This document shows, piece after piece, positions 8,859-17,614 of a stretch of 42,625 bases of DNA. Position 1 is the first letter of the stretch. Every line of letters starts with the position of its first letter. The DNA is taken from the NCBI GenBank assembly GCA_001310375.1, contig BAXC01000033.1, forward strand, positions 1-42,625, written 5' to 3'. Below the pieces are notes generated by a model. It was not told where the DNA came from. It did not search any database and saw only the letters and a program-made list of their open reading frames with translations. The stretch comes from Bacillus sp. JCM 19041. GTDB lineage: Bacteria; Bacillota; Bacilli; Bacillales; Bacillaceae_D. A program made the translations under genes and the position numbers.

Positions 8859-10201
8859 CTAATAAGCCTGCATTCGTGGCGCCACATCAGCTACGTATTC
8901 ATCAACCGTCTTGCGTCCTTCCCACACATCCACAATCGTCTCGCCAAAGTAGTCATACCATTCGCCATCATACGTCAGTTCAGCTGGAAGTGGTTGCGAC
9001 TGTTCGGTCGCAATATCTAGAAAGACCTGTTTATTTTCTGGCGCGAAATCTAGTTCCAAATACTCAGTCTCCGCCATTTCGATTAAGTTAGGAAAACCAG
9101 CACCTCGCTCCATTAAATTACGTTGTGAATCTTCATCTACGGAAAGATAAGCCGCAAGTTCAAATGCCTCTTCAGGATGTTTTGAATCTGCTGAAACCGC
9201 AAAGCCTAGGGATCCAAGCCATGTAATAGATTCACCAGTATTTGGCTCTTTGGCCAATGCATCAAATCATAATCAAACTCTAGATCCCAGAAAGCCGCTG
9301 TATCCCAAGGTCCCATCGGAAACATAGCCACTTCACCATTTAACCAACGCGCATAACTGTTAGAGGATTCCTCCGCTTCCGGTGAAGGAACGACCTGATG
9401 CTCCAGCCTTAAATCCGCTACGAACTGAAGCGCTTCCTTAAACTCTGGTGTATCCATCGTAATTTCCGTCGCGTCCTCATTGATCCAATGAGCGCCGTTA
9501 GAGTACACCGCCGGTTCAACCACCAGAAGCCAGCCCCATATTGGGCAATACTTTTCTGATCAAAATCAGGGTGGTCTGCGTTATTCCCGTCCACATCCAA
9601 TGTAAGCTTTGTCGCGACTTCAATGTATTCATTCCAGTCATATGGATCGTCTGGGTTTGGATATTCAACGCCCGCCTCATCAAATAGATCTTTATTAAAA
9701 GCATAACCAAATGGCCCTACATCTTTTGGCAACGCGTAAATTCGGTCATTGATCGTATAGCGCTCTGTCCCGCTCTCCCAAATCTTATCTAAATCAATGA
9801 CATCTGACGCCGCCACCCTATCCGTTACATCAAGCACCCTGCCTGTATCAGTATAGAAATTGGCATCACCCGCCCTAGATAGAAAATATCCGGTGCTTGA
9901 TTTCCTGCCATCAGTGTCTGCAACCTGGTCGAATAATCTCCTCCAGGCGTTACAACAAACTCAACATTTACATTCGGATTTGCTTCCATGAATTCATCAA
10001 TGACCGTTTGGTAAATTTCTTCTTCATGAGCTGTGCCCAAAGATTAACAGTAAGTTGCACATCTGCATCTGGATTTTTGCCCTTGTTAACGCTCTCGCCA
10101 CTCTCATCACTTTCACCAATGGTCTGCGTTTCATCACCTACACACCCACTAATCGTAACCGTACTCACAAGAGCCAATGCCAACAACATCATTTTCTTCA
10201 T
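8859..10201 (-). CDS. araN: Sugar ABC transporter solute-binding lipoprotein, four frame breaks
   Basis: Extracellular binding protein (CUT1, AraN-like). The start ATG 10201 encodes MKKMMLLALALVSTVTISGC, a lipoprotein signal with its lipobox ending in Cys20. Typical family segments appear in four successive frames: TPGGDYSTRLQTLMAGNQAPDI, RYTINDRIYALPKDVGPFGYA, PMGPWDTA, and GFAVSADSKHPEEAFEL. Breaks lie near 10036 (CCC), 9870 (CCC), 9522 and 9254 (CC). Each is explained by one missing base: 1343 nt plus four gives exactly 449 codons (448 aa). A C-terminal stop at 8859 fits. It captures arabino-oligosaccharides for the downstream permeases; specificity is inferred from context. Confidence 0.85.
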
Positions 10202-10236
10202 GCTCTACTCCCCCTTATATATGGCGCTATTCATAG

Positions 10237-11553
10237 CTAGAACAGCCGCTTCGCCGAAAAGACGACACCTTCGTTATCGAGCCCCATCAGAACAGCTGTT
10301 TGTTTATTACTCTCCCAATCCCATGCACACAGAGCCTGCATTTTCATGCAATGAGAATCCTTCACAAAACAAAACTCACCGTTATTTTCTTCAATCAGGT
10401 AGTTTGCATCCCCAATAACAGCAACCTTTACACCAATCTCCATTACTAGTGGTTGCTCGACCTCGTCACGCAAAGGTTCAAAACAAAACATCTCCCACGT
10501 TCCTACGAGTTCATCTACATCCAACAGTCGGGCCCTCTCCTGCGTAACGTTCAATCGAAACAAGCGGCCAGCCATCTGACGTCCAAATAAGACGACGAAT
10601 ATGCATACAAAACGTATCTGGCTTTTTCAGCATGCGCGCATGGTGGACAAGAAAGAAAACTCCCTTCTCTTCAAAGATGGAATTATGGCCAGGAGCAAGC
10701 CAACCCGTGCCATTGCTAAACTGATACCCACCAAGTAGCTTCAAACCAACGGCCCCAGCAGGTTGATAAGCTGTATCTGCTAAATCTCGCCCGTGATAAT
10801 CAACGTATGGACCTCAATTGAATTCGATCTTCCTACACGAATGTTGTACGTAGAAAACAATGAATCATAAGAGACAAACAAGTAATACATATCTTGTTCA
10901 CGGTTGAATAGGATAAACGCTCCTTCCACAGCCCCTTCCTTTGATTCAAATTCCCGACGAGCGATACATTTCCCCGAACCATAAGATTTTAACTTACCTG
11001 ACTTTTGGTCAATCTCACTCATATAGATTCCACCAAAGAAAGATCCATAGACCAGATAAGGAATACTCTCCTTGCTCAAAGCAATATGAGGATCAATCGC
11101 GTTGTTAGCGCTTTCATAAGAAGTCTTAAAAACCTCCCCTTCATCCGTCCATTCCCCTTTAAGTGATGAACTTGTTGCTAAACCAATAAAAGAACGATTC
11201 TTGCCAAAACGCGAGGCACAATAGTATAAGTAATACCGGTTTCCCACCTTGTGGACTTCAGGTGCCCACAACCCCTTAGCACCAGTCCATTCATACGCTT
11301 CGTCTGGAACCCCATCAAGAAGCCAACCCTCCCATGTCCAGTGAATCAAATCAATGGAAGATCTAAGCTGACACCCTCCTTGCATTCGCCCTTCCTCATC
11401 CACTTTCGTATCAGTCGACACACTATAATACAAGCCATCATCTACAAAAATAAATGGATCATGGGTATTGTAAATCGACCAGCGCTCCGGATCTTGCTCC
11501 TCAGCCCGCCCATACTCATACACTGAAAAATGAGGAGATGACATAGATTTCAT
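10237..11553 (-). CDS. GH43 arabinanase-like enzyme, two compensating frame breaks
   Basis: First gene of the transport operon. ATG 11553 follows AAGGAGG at ideal spacing. There is no signal peptide, so it is cytoplasmic. THDPFIFVDDG gives the catalytic base, AIDPHIA the modulating Asp and AVEGAFI the general acid Glu. The layout is closest to GH43 endo-arabinanase-like subfamilies, with a C-terminal beta domain. The frame shifts near 10811 (one base missing; repair gives EGPYVDYHGRD) and returns near 10531 (GGCCC, one base apparently gained). The overall length 1317 nt therefore stays a multiple of three (438 aa). It would shorten imported oligosaccharides together with the GH43 enzyme at 5989. 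Confidence 0.78.
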
Positions 11554-11819
11554 ACATTTCCCTCCTTAATATTAATAACAAATATATTAACAAGTTAACA
11601 TTTATTATAAGTATAGGCTAATTAGCTGTCAAATTATATTTTAATTTTTCTAATAAATTAATGTATATTGATTTATAAAGGATTTTTATTTATAACAATT
11701 TAAAAATCCTGCTAAATAATGATTGAACTTATTGAATAGTTACCTTATAATATTGATAACATTTTTGTTTATTATTAATATTTATTTTAATGATGGTTGA
11801 AAACCGTTAAATCATTTAA
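11554..11819. promoter_or_regulatory. Divergent AT-rich promoter region of the arabinan operon and yesL-like gene
   Basis: This 266-bp, very AT-rich stretch contains TTAATATTAA at 11566-11575 (core shared with 4952-4961), ATTAACAAGTTAACAT around 11590 and TTATTAATATTTAT near 11772. These are candidate operators for the ArsR-type regulator. No coding sequence is seen. Confidence 0.35.
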
Positions 11820-12476
11820 ATGAAAGGGATGTCAACAATCGATACAACTGATGGATGGGCTGGAAAATTACTTAACGGGCTTGGTTGGATGATGGTATTT
11901 GCGTACATCAACCTGCTTTGGATTGCATTCACGTTCATGGGGCTAATCATTTTTGGCATCTCGCCAGCCACCACAGCGCTTTTTGCGATTGTCCGAAAAT
12001 GGCTTCAAGGAGATCGCGACTTAAAGATCCTCCCCACTTTTTGGAAAATATACAAAGGGGATTTTCTAAAAGCAAATCTCCTTGGGCTCATAATCGTCGT
12101 AATAGGCGCAGTTCTTTATATCGATTTCTACTTCCTTGTTGCCATGCAGCACTGGTTTAGCACTGTTCTACTCATGCTGATCGCAGTGTTTATTGCACTC
12201 TATCTCGTCATACTTGTCCACATCATTCCAGTCTTTGTACACTATGAAGCAAGTATTTGGAGCCACCTAAAAATCGCCTTGTCCGTCGGTGTTTCTCACT
12301 TAGGCAGAACTGCCTTGTTACTTTTCGGCTCTCTGATCATCTTTTACTTGCTTCTATCTTATCCAGGTACCATACCCTTTTTCTCTGTCAGCTCCCTTGC
12401 AGCCTACACACTCTTGGTTTCATTAAACATGTACGAAAAAATCTCACAGAGACACCACACCCCTGTAGAAGAATAA
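11820..12476 (+). CDS. YesL-like DUF624 membrane protein
   Basis: 218-aa integral membrane protein with five or so hydrophobic segments and the DUF624 N-terminal pattern (GWAGKLLNGLGWMMVFAYIN, then GISPATTALFAIVRKWLQG). Members of this family typically sit beside carbohydrate ABC transporter operons in Bacillus (as YesL does). Their molecular role is not established. The start is uncertain: ATG 11820 and ATG 11829 are in frame and only AAAGGG lies nearby. It is divergent from the GH43 operon and likely shares its control region. Confidence 0.8.
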   Translation: MKGMSTIDTTDGWAGKLLNGLGWMMVFAYINLLWIAFTFMGLIIFGISPATTALFAIVRKWLQGDRDLKILPTFWKIYKGDFLKANLLGLIIVVIGAVLYIDFYFLVAMQHWFSTVLLMLIAVFIALYLVILVHIIPVFVHYEASIWSHLKIALSVGVSHLGRTALLLFGSLIIFYLLLSYPGTIPFFSVSSLAAYTLLVSLNMYEKISQRHHTPVEE

Positions 12477-12490
12477 CGAAACAGGGGTGT
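12457..12490 (+). terminator. Stem-loop spanning the stop codon of the yesL-like gene
   Basis: ACACCCCTGT (12457-12466) and ACAGGGGTGT (12481-12490) form a perfect 10-bp stem with a 14-nt loop containing the TAA stop. There is no clear T-run, so termination or 3'-end protection are both possible. Confidence 0.5.
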
Positions 12491-12497
12491 TGATCAT

Positions 12498-12586
12498 CTT
12501 CAAGAAAAAATGAATGGCCTCCCCCCGATTGAATATCGAGAAAAGACCATTGCATCATACTATGTTTTAGTGTCTACTTAACGGGG
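12498..12586 (+). mobile_element. IS3-family remnant: transposase C-terminus plus terminal repeat
   Basis: The plus frame from 12498 reads LQEKMNGLPPIEYREKTIAS and a few more residues, then TAA (12579-12581). The pattern K-x-N-G-x-x-P-x-x-Y-R is the usual end of IS3/IS150-type OrfB transposases. TGTCTACTTAACGGGG (12571-12586) directly overlaps the stop, as expected for the right terminal repeat. The rest of the element is gone. The element appears to have been cut at its junction with the yesL-like stem-loop. Confidence 0.65.
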
Positions 12587-12693
12587 CTTTGTGCAAAGCT
12601 ATTCAGATTTCGAGTTTCGAGCTTAAATACATTGTAGTAAAACTATGTTTAAAATGGTATAATTAACCATCTACTCATAACGGAGATGATGTA

Positions 12694-12930
12694 TTGTACA
12701 TTTTATCCCTTGTCATTCTTTTTGCTGGAATCGCTTCTTGGATTCCTTATCTTCTATTTGATGTTCAAACTCCTATTGGAATATTATCTATTCTTTTTGG
12801 ATTTATCGGATTGATACTTGCGGCCAAAGCACAGAAACGAATTTTATGTTGGTTGCATCTTTGCTTAATCCTTAGTTTCATTCCTGTCATCATCTATATT
12901 TACCTATCAAAAGGGTATCTGCCAATGTAA
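12694..12930 (+). CDS. Small membrane protein, unknown function
   Basis: 78-aa protein. It starts at TTG 12694 with CGGAG eight bases upstream; no ATG is in frame. Two or three hydrophobic helices (ILSLVILFAGIASWIPYLLF, then GILSILFGFIGLILAA, then LHLCLILSFIPVIIYIYL) make it almost entirely membrane-embedded. I do not recognise the family. It lies in a region of small membrane genes and gene remnants. Confidence 0.6.
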   Translation: MYILSLVILFAGIASWIPYLLFDVQTPIGILSILFGFIGLILAAKAQKRILCWLHLCLILSFIPVIIYIYLSKGYLPM

Positions 12931-13035
12931 TAGACTGCTGTAAATAGAAAATCTTCTAAATAACCAGCTATTGTCAAAAGTCTTTCAACCCTTTATTATT
13001 TAGGATTGCATGAACTCCCACTTGCAGGAGTTGAT

Positions 13036-13176
13036 ATGTTCTTTTTAATTGTCATATGTACCTTGTTAATCGTCTGTTTATCGTACGTCATTGACCTTAA
13101 GAAACAAAATCAGAAAATGATGAAACAAAATGAGGTTCTACTTAACTTGTTGAGTGAGCTTAAACATAGGGAATGA
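13036..13176 (+). CDS. 46-aa single-pass membrane peptide, unknown
   Basis: ATG 13036 follows GCAGGAG at five bases. The product has one N-terminal membrane helix (MFFLIVICTLLIVCLSYVI) followed by a basic, Gln/Asn-rich amphipathic tail (KKQNQKMMKQNEVLLNLL). The 3' end overlaps the tail of the minus-strand kinase remnant by 17 nt. No family recognised. The good ribosome site and the membrane-plus-coil layout favour a real small gene. Confidence 0.5.
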   Translation: MFFLIVICTLLIVCLSYVIDLKKQNQKMMKQNEVLLNLLSELKHRE

Positions 13177-13402
13177 ATGTAAGAATCTTACTTACGATGA
13201 CATCAACAGGAAGGCTGCCATCTATGCTAAAATCAGCATCAAGCTCCACTTTTGTCTGCATGAATTGATAGGCAGATCTTCCTCCATTTAAATAGAGCCC
13301 ACACTCTTTTATAGAAGCGTCACCTTGCCTTTATAAACCGCCTCGCCATTGCAACATCAAGAGGTGTATCAATATAAATCGACAAATCGATTTCATTCCC
13401 CA
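13160..13402 (-). pseudogene. C-terminal remnant of a P-loop (uridine-kinase-like) nucleoside kinase
   Basis: Reading from about 13402, one frame gives DLSIYIDTPLDVAMARRFIK. This is the characteristic thymidylate/uridine-kinase-like segment with the LID-adjacent arginines. After a frame break near 13325 a second frame gives DASIKECGLYLNGGRSAYQF, then ELDADFSIDGSLPVDVIVSK and a TAA stop at 13160. The N-terminal half with the Walker A loop is absent. Its 5' end is joined to an unrelated membrane-protein frame, indicating a deletion junction. Confidence 0.65.
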
Positions 13403-13588
13403 CAATTGAATGATCACACCACCGATAGAAACAATCGCAGGAAGTAGCCAAAGCGGATTCGTAAAGAGCGGTCTATCTTCCCCGTACTTCCCAATAAAAC
13501 CAGTCGCAAACCACAACGATATTGGGATAACAAGCAATCCGCAGATTGGTAAATAGAAATAGCGAAGTGCTTTTATTGTCGTACTCAT
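13331..13588 (-). CDS. Truncated small membrane protein fused into kinase remnant
   Basis: ATG 13588 overlaps the TGA of the thioesterase gene (TGATG), suggesting translational coupling. The first 60 or so residues are membrane-type sequence (YFYLPICGLLVIPISLWFA, then NPLWLLPAIVSIGGVIIQLW). After W-G-M the frame runs through DNA that codes for the kinase remnant in another frame, so the last 20 or so residues are probably not native. I do not recognise the family. The protein is likely cut at about 13403. Confidence 0.4.
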   Translation of the reverse strand: MSTTIKALRYFYLPICGLLVIPISLWFATGFIGKYGEDRPLFTNPLWLLPAIVSIGGVIIQLWGMKSICRFILIHLLMLQWRGGL

Positions 13589-14898
13589 CAAAATCCATCT
13601 TCAAATGTTTTATTAAGAAACAGCAGAACTCCGCGAAACGAATCTTTAGCCGCATCCGCGCTTCCCTTTGCTGTTCCCCCAAACGTCATTGTCATTTTCC
13701 CTCGATTCGTTATTGATCGTGTTGTCGGTAAATAGGGCAATGCTGCTGGAAAAGCAGAAAAGTGCCCTGCGTCTTTGTAGCTCAAGTAGTAAGGCTCTCT
13801 TGTATCCCCTTGTTCCCGCAAACGATCTGTTAACATTTTTGAAAAATGAGTCGCTGGTTGAAGCTGATCATCTTCTCCACAAATAAACATGATTTTGCCC
13901 TGTATTTTTTCAACTGGTATGATCATCTGATTTACTTTTCTTTGTCATTTAATGCCGCAAATACACCTGACAAACTCGAGATTGGTTTTGCCGTAATCCA
14001 ATTTCCAAAGAAACGAAAGAATTCTTTCACGTTAAAGCTCGGCATAAAGTATGGAAGTTCTTCCCCTTTGTACGTCCAAGCAGGCTCATTGATCATTTGT
14101 ACGTTTTTAATGCCACCAAACATAAGAGCACTGGTGCAACGGCAATAATCGCTTTTAATTCTGGAATAACAGTTCCTGCAAGCAATGCCAATTCCGATCC
14201 TCTTGAAAAGCCCACGATAGCAAACTTTCCTTTATCGACTTGGTCTTGCTCTCCAAGCCACTGAAAAGCTGTTTCAACATATTCTAATGGGATTCGACTA
14301 ATCCTTCTGGTAATCCTTCTGCTGCATAATAAGCTAGAGCAAGAGCTGCATAACCATGTGATGCTAGCAGTGCTGCCGCTTGTTCGTGCACAGCGGCATC
14401 AGAGCCCCCAACGATAACAACACCTGGGCAATTCGTTTTTGTTTTCGGGAGATACAACTGCCCCACTAATCCTCGAGAATTGATCTCTATTGATTTCACA
14501 TCATCAAGAAAAAAGCAGCGCTCTACTTTCGCATGAGCAAGTGCTTTACGCTCTTCGTATGCAGATAAGTAAACTGTGAGTGGTGTGGCAGAATGTTTTG
14601 TAAACCCTGTATTTACTTTCTGTACAGGTTCCATTGACCAAAACAAGCCCATTGCATCAACTTCTGCATACGTACCTTCTATCGGCTTTTGTTTTGCAAG
14701 ATCTACCTCTCCTCGTTCGTCCGCTTTAAACGTTGCTTGTGATTCGAATTTCTGTCCTGTATCGTCTGTAGCTGTGGCTATAATTGTGATCAAGCTTCCA
14801 GGCTTACTACCAGTAATTTGAATAGCGACACGTTTATGTGTAAGCGCCCGCTCTGGCGTTACATGTAGGACTGTTTTCATCTTGTCTTTCACTTCCAT
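13588..14898 (-). CDS. Acyl-CoA thioesterase / BAAT-family hydrolase, three frame breaks
   Basis: Two-domain protein: an N-terminal acyl-CoA thioesterase/BAAT beta domain (about residues 15-140) and a C-terminal alpha/beta hydrolase (BAAT_C). ATG 14898 has GGAGGGG upstream, better than the longer frame from 14922. The nucleophile elbow is GFSRGSE (in a frame seen only after repair), the acid is in CGEDDQL and the catalytic His in KDAGHFSAFP. Breaks near 14297, 14130 and 13936 each lose one base; 1311 nt plus three gives 437 aa. Predicted to hydrolyse or transfer acyl groups from CoA in the cytoplasm; the physiological substrate is unknown. Confidence 0.82.
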
Positions 14899-15113
14899 TT
14901 GAAATCCCCTCCAAATGTCCAATCTAGACTATACTGTTCATCCTGTACTCCTCTCAATGCATTTACTTAAGTCACCAAAAATAAATTGATTATTAGTACA
15001 ATTTAAACAACAAATAATATATATCTCACTACTGGTGCAACCATGTTAATTACACTTATCATCGCGACCTCTCATATTCTTTTAAATGTATACGAGTGTA
15101 TAACCAAAATGAT

Positions 15114-15435
15114 TCATTTACCTTTATGAGAAGTATCCCTACGATTAAAAATGGTAGTTTCTATTGTCCACTTCTACAACCGCCAAACTTGAATCATAGA
15201 TATACGATGGGTCTCAAATCGCTTCAACCGTACGATTCCGGAAAATCGTATGGAGTGTTTTAATGGTGATAGAATTTGAAAAAACAGCATCAAAATGAAC
15301 AGGCTTGACTCTCTCACCTAGTAAGTTCGCACTTTTCTTTCCTGCGATAGTTAAATTAGAATCACGCCAACCCTGTACTTTGTTTTCTCGATTCCATTCT
15401 GTTTCTCCATGTCTTGTAATGTATAACGTCACCAT
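15114..15435 (-). pseudogene. Histidine phosphatase (phosphoglycerate mutase-like) with internal deletion
   Basis: ATG 15435 follows AAAGGTG. Residues 1-45 carry the RHGETEWN phosphohistidine motif and normal N-terminal sequence to FDAVFS. This is followed directly by the family's C-terminal part (ITIKTLHTIFRNRTVEAI), so about 90 residues between them, including the second catalytic His region, are missing. A TGA at 15214-15216 replaces the Trp expected before DPSYIYDSSLAVVEVDN. A last frame break precedes GDTSH and the stop at 15114. This is a decayed gene, not only a sequencing error. Confidence 0.72.
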
Positions 15436-15643
15436 AGGCACTAACACCTTTGTTTATGATCTTCTTTGGAAAACATTTTTCTAAGTAAAATTCAACTAAA
15501 AATCGTAAAGTAAATACAGCGAGAGTAAATAGGATCATCTGTAGCCAACCAAACCACTCTATATCTAGGAAAAGTTGCAGAACAAAAACAATTAATACAC
15601 AAAAAACAGCATTATAAAATGAAACAAGTAGTTTCTGTTTCAA
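15362..15643 (-). CDS. Small two-helix membrane protein, unknown
   Basis: TTG 15643 is preferred because GCGGAGG lies six bases upstream. The N-terminal 70 residues contain two membrane helices (FYNAVFCVLIVFVLQLF and WLQMILFTLAVFTLRFLV). The last 25 or so residues overlap the phosphatase remnant by 74 nt in another frame. The native end may therefore be earlier, or a frame break may be present. No family recognised. Confidence 0.45.
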   Translation of the reverse strand: MKQKLLVSFYNAVFCVLIVFVLQLFLDIEWFGWLQMILFTLAVFTLRFLVEFYLEKCFPKKIINKGVSAYGDVIHYKTWRNRMESRKQSTGLA

Positions 15644-15702
15644 GAACGACCTCCGCATGAACACTTATTTAAAACTGACAACATCAAACACACCATTGCA
15701 CA

Positions 15703-15927
15703 TCAATGTTCACGCTGTTGACCCCTCTCTTTTTCTTGTTCTGATCCACTTTCCCGTTTCGATTTGATCAACAAATACATCGCCAAGCCGAAATAAAGGA
15801 CGGCTAGACCACCAAAGACAATAATTGCTGAACGAGGATTTGTAAGTACTTGAGAGAGAATAACCGCTAAAACTAAGTAAAGAGAAGAACTAATCAAATA
15901 TACTTTATATCTCGGAAAATGTTTCAT
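15703..15927 (-). CDS. Small membrane protein, unknown
   Basis: 74 aa from ATG 15927, behind GAGGTGA. Two membrane helices (VYLISSSLYLVLAVILSQVL and IIVFGGLAVLYFGLAMYLLI) are followed by a charged, Glu/Arg/Gln-rich tail (KRESGSEQEKERGQQREH). It resembles the short two-helix proteins common in Bacillus, with no assignable function. It lies upstream of the small membrane gene at 15362 on the same strand. Confidence 0.6.
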   Translation of the reverse strand: MKHFPRYKVYLISSSLYLVLAVILSQVLTNPRSAIIVFGGLAVLYFGLAMYLLIKSKRESGSEQEKERGQQREH

Positions 15928-15995
15928 TACACTCACCTCAAAATTAGTGTAGCATTAATTTGAATGTTAATAAATCACTGAATCTAGAAATGAAT

Positions 15996-16184
15996 CTAGC
16001 TCCCCAGTAACTCTAACCTAAAAATGGCATCGCCGTCTTCATCGACCTCACCTGTATCGAAAAATCCAAGCGATTGATAAAGATAATAAGCAACGTTGTT
16101 TTCACGATCACAAGAAAGCACTACTGCCGTCACACTTCCATAAGAAAACGTTAAAATGAAGTCGATCATCTTCCCTAGTGCTTT
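15996..16184 (-). pseudogene. C-terminal fragment of a GNAT acetyltransferase
   Basis: The minus frame ending at TAG 15996 reads KALGKMIDFI, then NNVAYYLYQSLGFFDTGEVD and IFRLELL. This is the terminal GNAT region (the A-Y-x-L-Y-x-x-L-G-F motif of the last beta-alpha-beta unit). Upstream in-frame stops at about 16185 remove any start, and the first 100 or so residues are absent. It abuts the end of the DinB gene, suggesting a deletion joined the two. Confidence 0.65.
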
Positions 16185-16195
16185 TTATCAACCAC

Positions 16196-16666
16196 CTATT
16201 GCTTTCGCTCCATTTTTTTACTAAAAATAATCTGACCAATATGGTACGCATTGTGGGTAGTCGCATTTGCGATAAGAGCCCACCACTCTGCATCAACTGG
16301 AAACCCGTTTACCTTCTCCTCCAATTGCTGTTCCGTAATGATCTCTTGCCAATGGAGCAAAACATCGATCAGTTTCTTTTTTAGCGCTTGAAATTCGGTT
16401 TCCTGAGGCACGAGGAAACTATCAGCGTTCTCTTCAATGCTTTTCACTGCTGCAATATCCCCTTTTTTATATCGGAGTTGCCATGTTTCATTCCAATAAA
16501 TTAGGTGTTGGGTGATTTCGGCTATACTATGGCTGGTTTCATCAGGTTTCCAAAACGCTCTTTCTTCTGAAATACCCTCCACTGCTTCTTGAAAGGACAT
16601 ATACCAACTTCGGTCATTTGCATTTGCTAATAACTGATCTAACAGCACCGCTTTTGCATGAACCAT
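16196..16666 (-). CDS. DinB-family protein
   Basis: Intact 156-aa four-helix-bundle protein of the DinB/YfiT superfamily. ATG 16666 has GAAAGAGGTG upstream. Conserved metal-ligand-type histidines occur in QHLIYWNETW and THNAYHIGQI. These proteins bind divalent metal, and some act as thiol S-transferases; the role of this one cannot be set from sequence. It is monocistronic. The 3' end abuts a GNAT remnant. Confidence 0.78.
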   Translation of the reverse strand: MVHAKAVLLDQLLANANDRSWYMSFQEAVEGISEERAFWKPDETSHSIAEITQHLIYWNETWQLRYKKGDIAAVKSIEENADSFLVPQETEFQALKKKLIDVLLHWQEIITEQQLEEKVNGFPVDAEWWALIANATTHNAYHIGQIIFSKKMERKQ

Positions 16667-16740
16667 TTGATTTTCACCTCTTTCACTCTATTTATAAGAA
16701 GTTCGTTATTCCCATCTTTTTTCCTCTATCAAAACACAAA

Positions 16741-16766
16741 ACACCTAGTGGTCATCCACTAGGTGT
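16741..16766 (-). terminator. Rho-independent terminator of the ABC-2 exporter operon
   Basis: ACACCTAGTGG and CCACTAGGTGT form an 11-bp perfect stem with a 4-nt loop. On the minus strand it is followed by TTTTGTGTTTT. It lies 8 nt behind the permease stop at 16775. Confidence 0.85.
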
Positions 16767-16774
16767 CTCTCTCT

Positions 16775-17614
16775 TTATTTCTTATTCCGATACAAATACA
16801 TCGTAAGCGGAGCAAAGATAACGGTTATGATTACTGAAACAAGGAATACCCAACCAATCTCTCCTGCTGTAACAGCTCCATGCATTAAGCCTCGAACCGC
16901 ATTCACTAGCAGAGAAATGGGGTTGATGTCCACAAAGGCTTGTAGGAACGACGGAAGTGTTTCTGGATTAACAAACACATTACTGACAAACGTAAGTGGA
17001 AACAGCACCATCATACTGACCATCATCAATGATTTATCAGATCTCATAATTAGACCAAGCGTTGTCCATATCCAAGAAAGGCTAAAGCAGAATAGCAGAA
17101 TTAACCCGACTGCCGCTAGTACACCAAGAAAACCGCCTTCAGGACGGAAACCAAGAATAAGACCAAGAATAATCATAATCGCTGATGCCATTGTGTATCG
17201 AACCGTATCAACAAGCAGCGATCCGACGAGCGCGGAAGGAAGCCAGATTGGCAACGTCCGAAAACGATCAAAGATGCCTTTCCGAATATCATTGTTTAAA
17301 TCAAGTCCCGTGTACATCGTAATTTGCGCAACGGTCATAACAAGGATACCTGGCAACAAGAACTGCAAATACTCACCCGTCGAGCCAGAAATCGCTCCAC
17401 CAAACAAATACGTAAACATTAGCAAGAAAATGATCGGAAAAACAGTCACATCAAACATCTGCTCTGGAATATGTTTTATCCGGAGCAGCGTCCGCGTCGC
17501 AAATGCCATCGTTGCTGACAGTGCACTTGGATGAGGTGGACGCTCACTTTTAGCAATTGCTTCTGCTAATTGATTGTTCCGATCTGGTTTGTCACGTTCA
17601 ATCGCTTCACTCAT
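16775..17614 (-). CDS. ABC-2 type permease (DrrB-like)
   Basis: 279-aa ABC-2 membrane component with six hydrophobic segments, like daunorubicin-resistance DrrB proteins. The signature ABC-2 region is seen as FLLPGILVMTVAQ. ATG 17614 overlaps the TGA of the ATPase gene (ATGA), so the two are translationally coupled. With the ATPase it forms an efflux pump for a drug or lipid-like compound. The substrate is unknown. Confidence 0.85.
   Translation of the reverse strand: MSEAIERDKPDRNNQLAEAIAKSERPPHPSALSATMAFATRTLLRIKHIPEQMFDVTVFPIIFLLMFTYLFGGAISGSTGEYLQFLLPGILVMTVAQITMYTGLDLNNDIRKGIFDRFRTLPIWLPSALVGSLLVDTVRYTMASAIMIILGLILGFRPEGGFLGVLAAVGLILLFCFSLSWIWTTLGLIMRSDKSLMMVSMMVLFPLTFVSNVFVNPETLPSFLQAFVDINPISLLVNAVRGLMHGAVTAGEIGWVFLVSVIITVIFAPLTMYLYRNKK

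Noticed and set aside
16108-16296. 62-aa minus frame between the GNAT remnant and DinB
   Set aside because: It overlaps both in another frame and has no motif or ribosome site.
16827-17534. Long open plus-strand frame of 235 aa across the ABC-2 permease
   Set aside because: It has no ribosome site and unnatural composition. The minus strand encodes a clear six-helix permease coupled to its ATPase.
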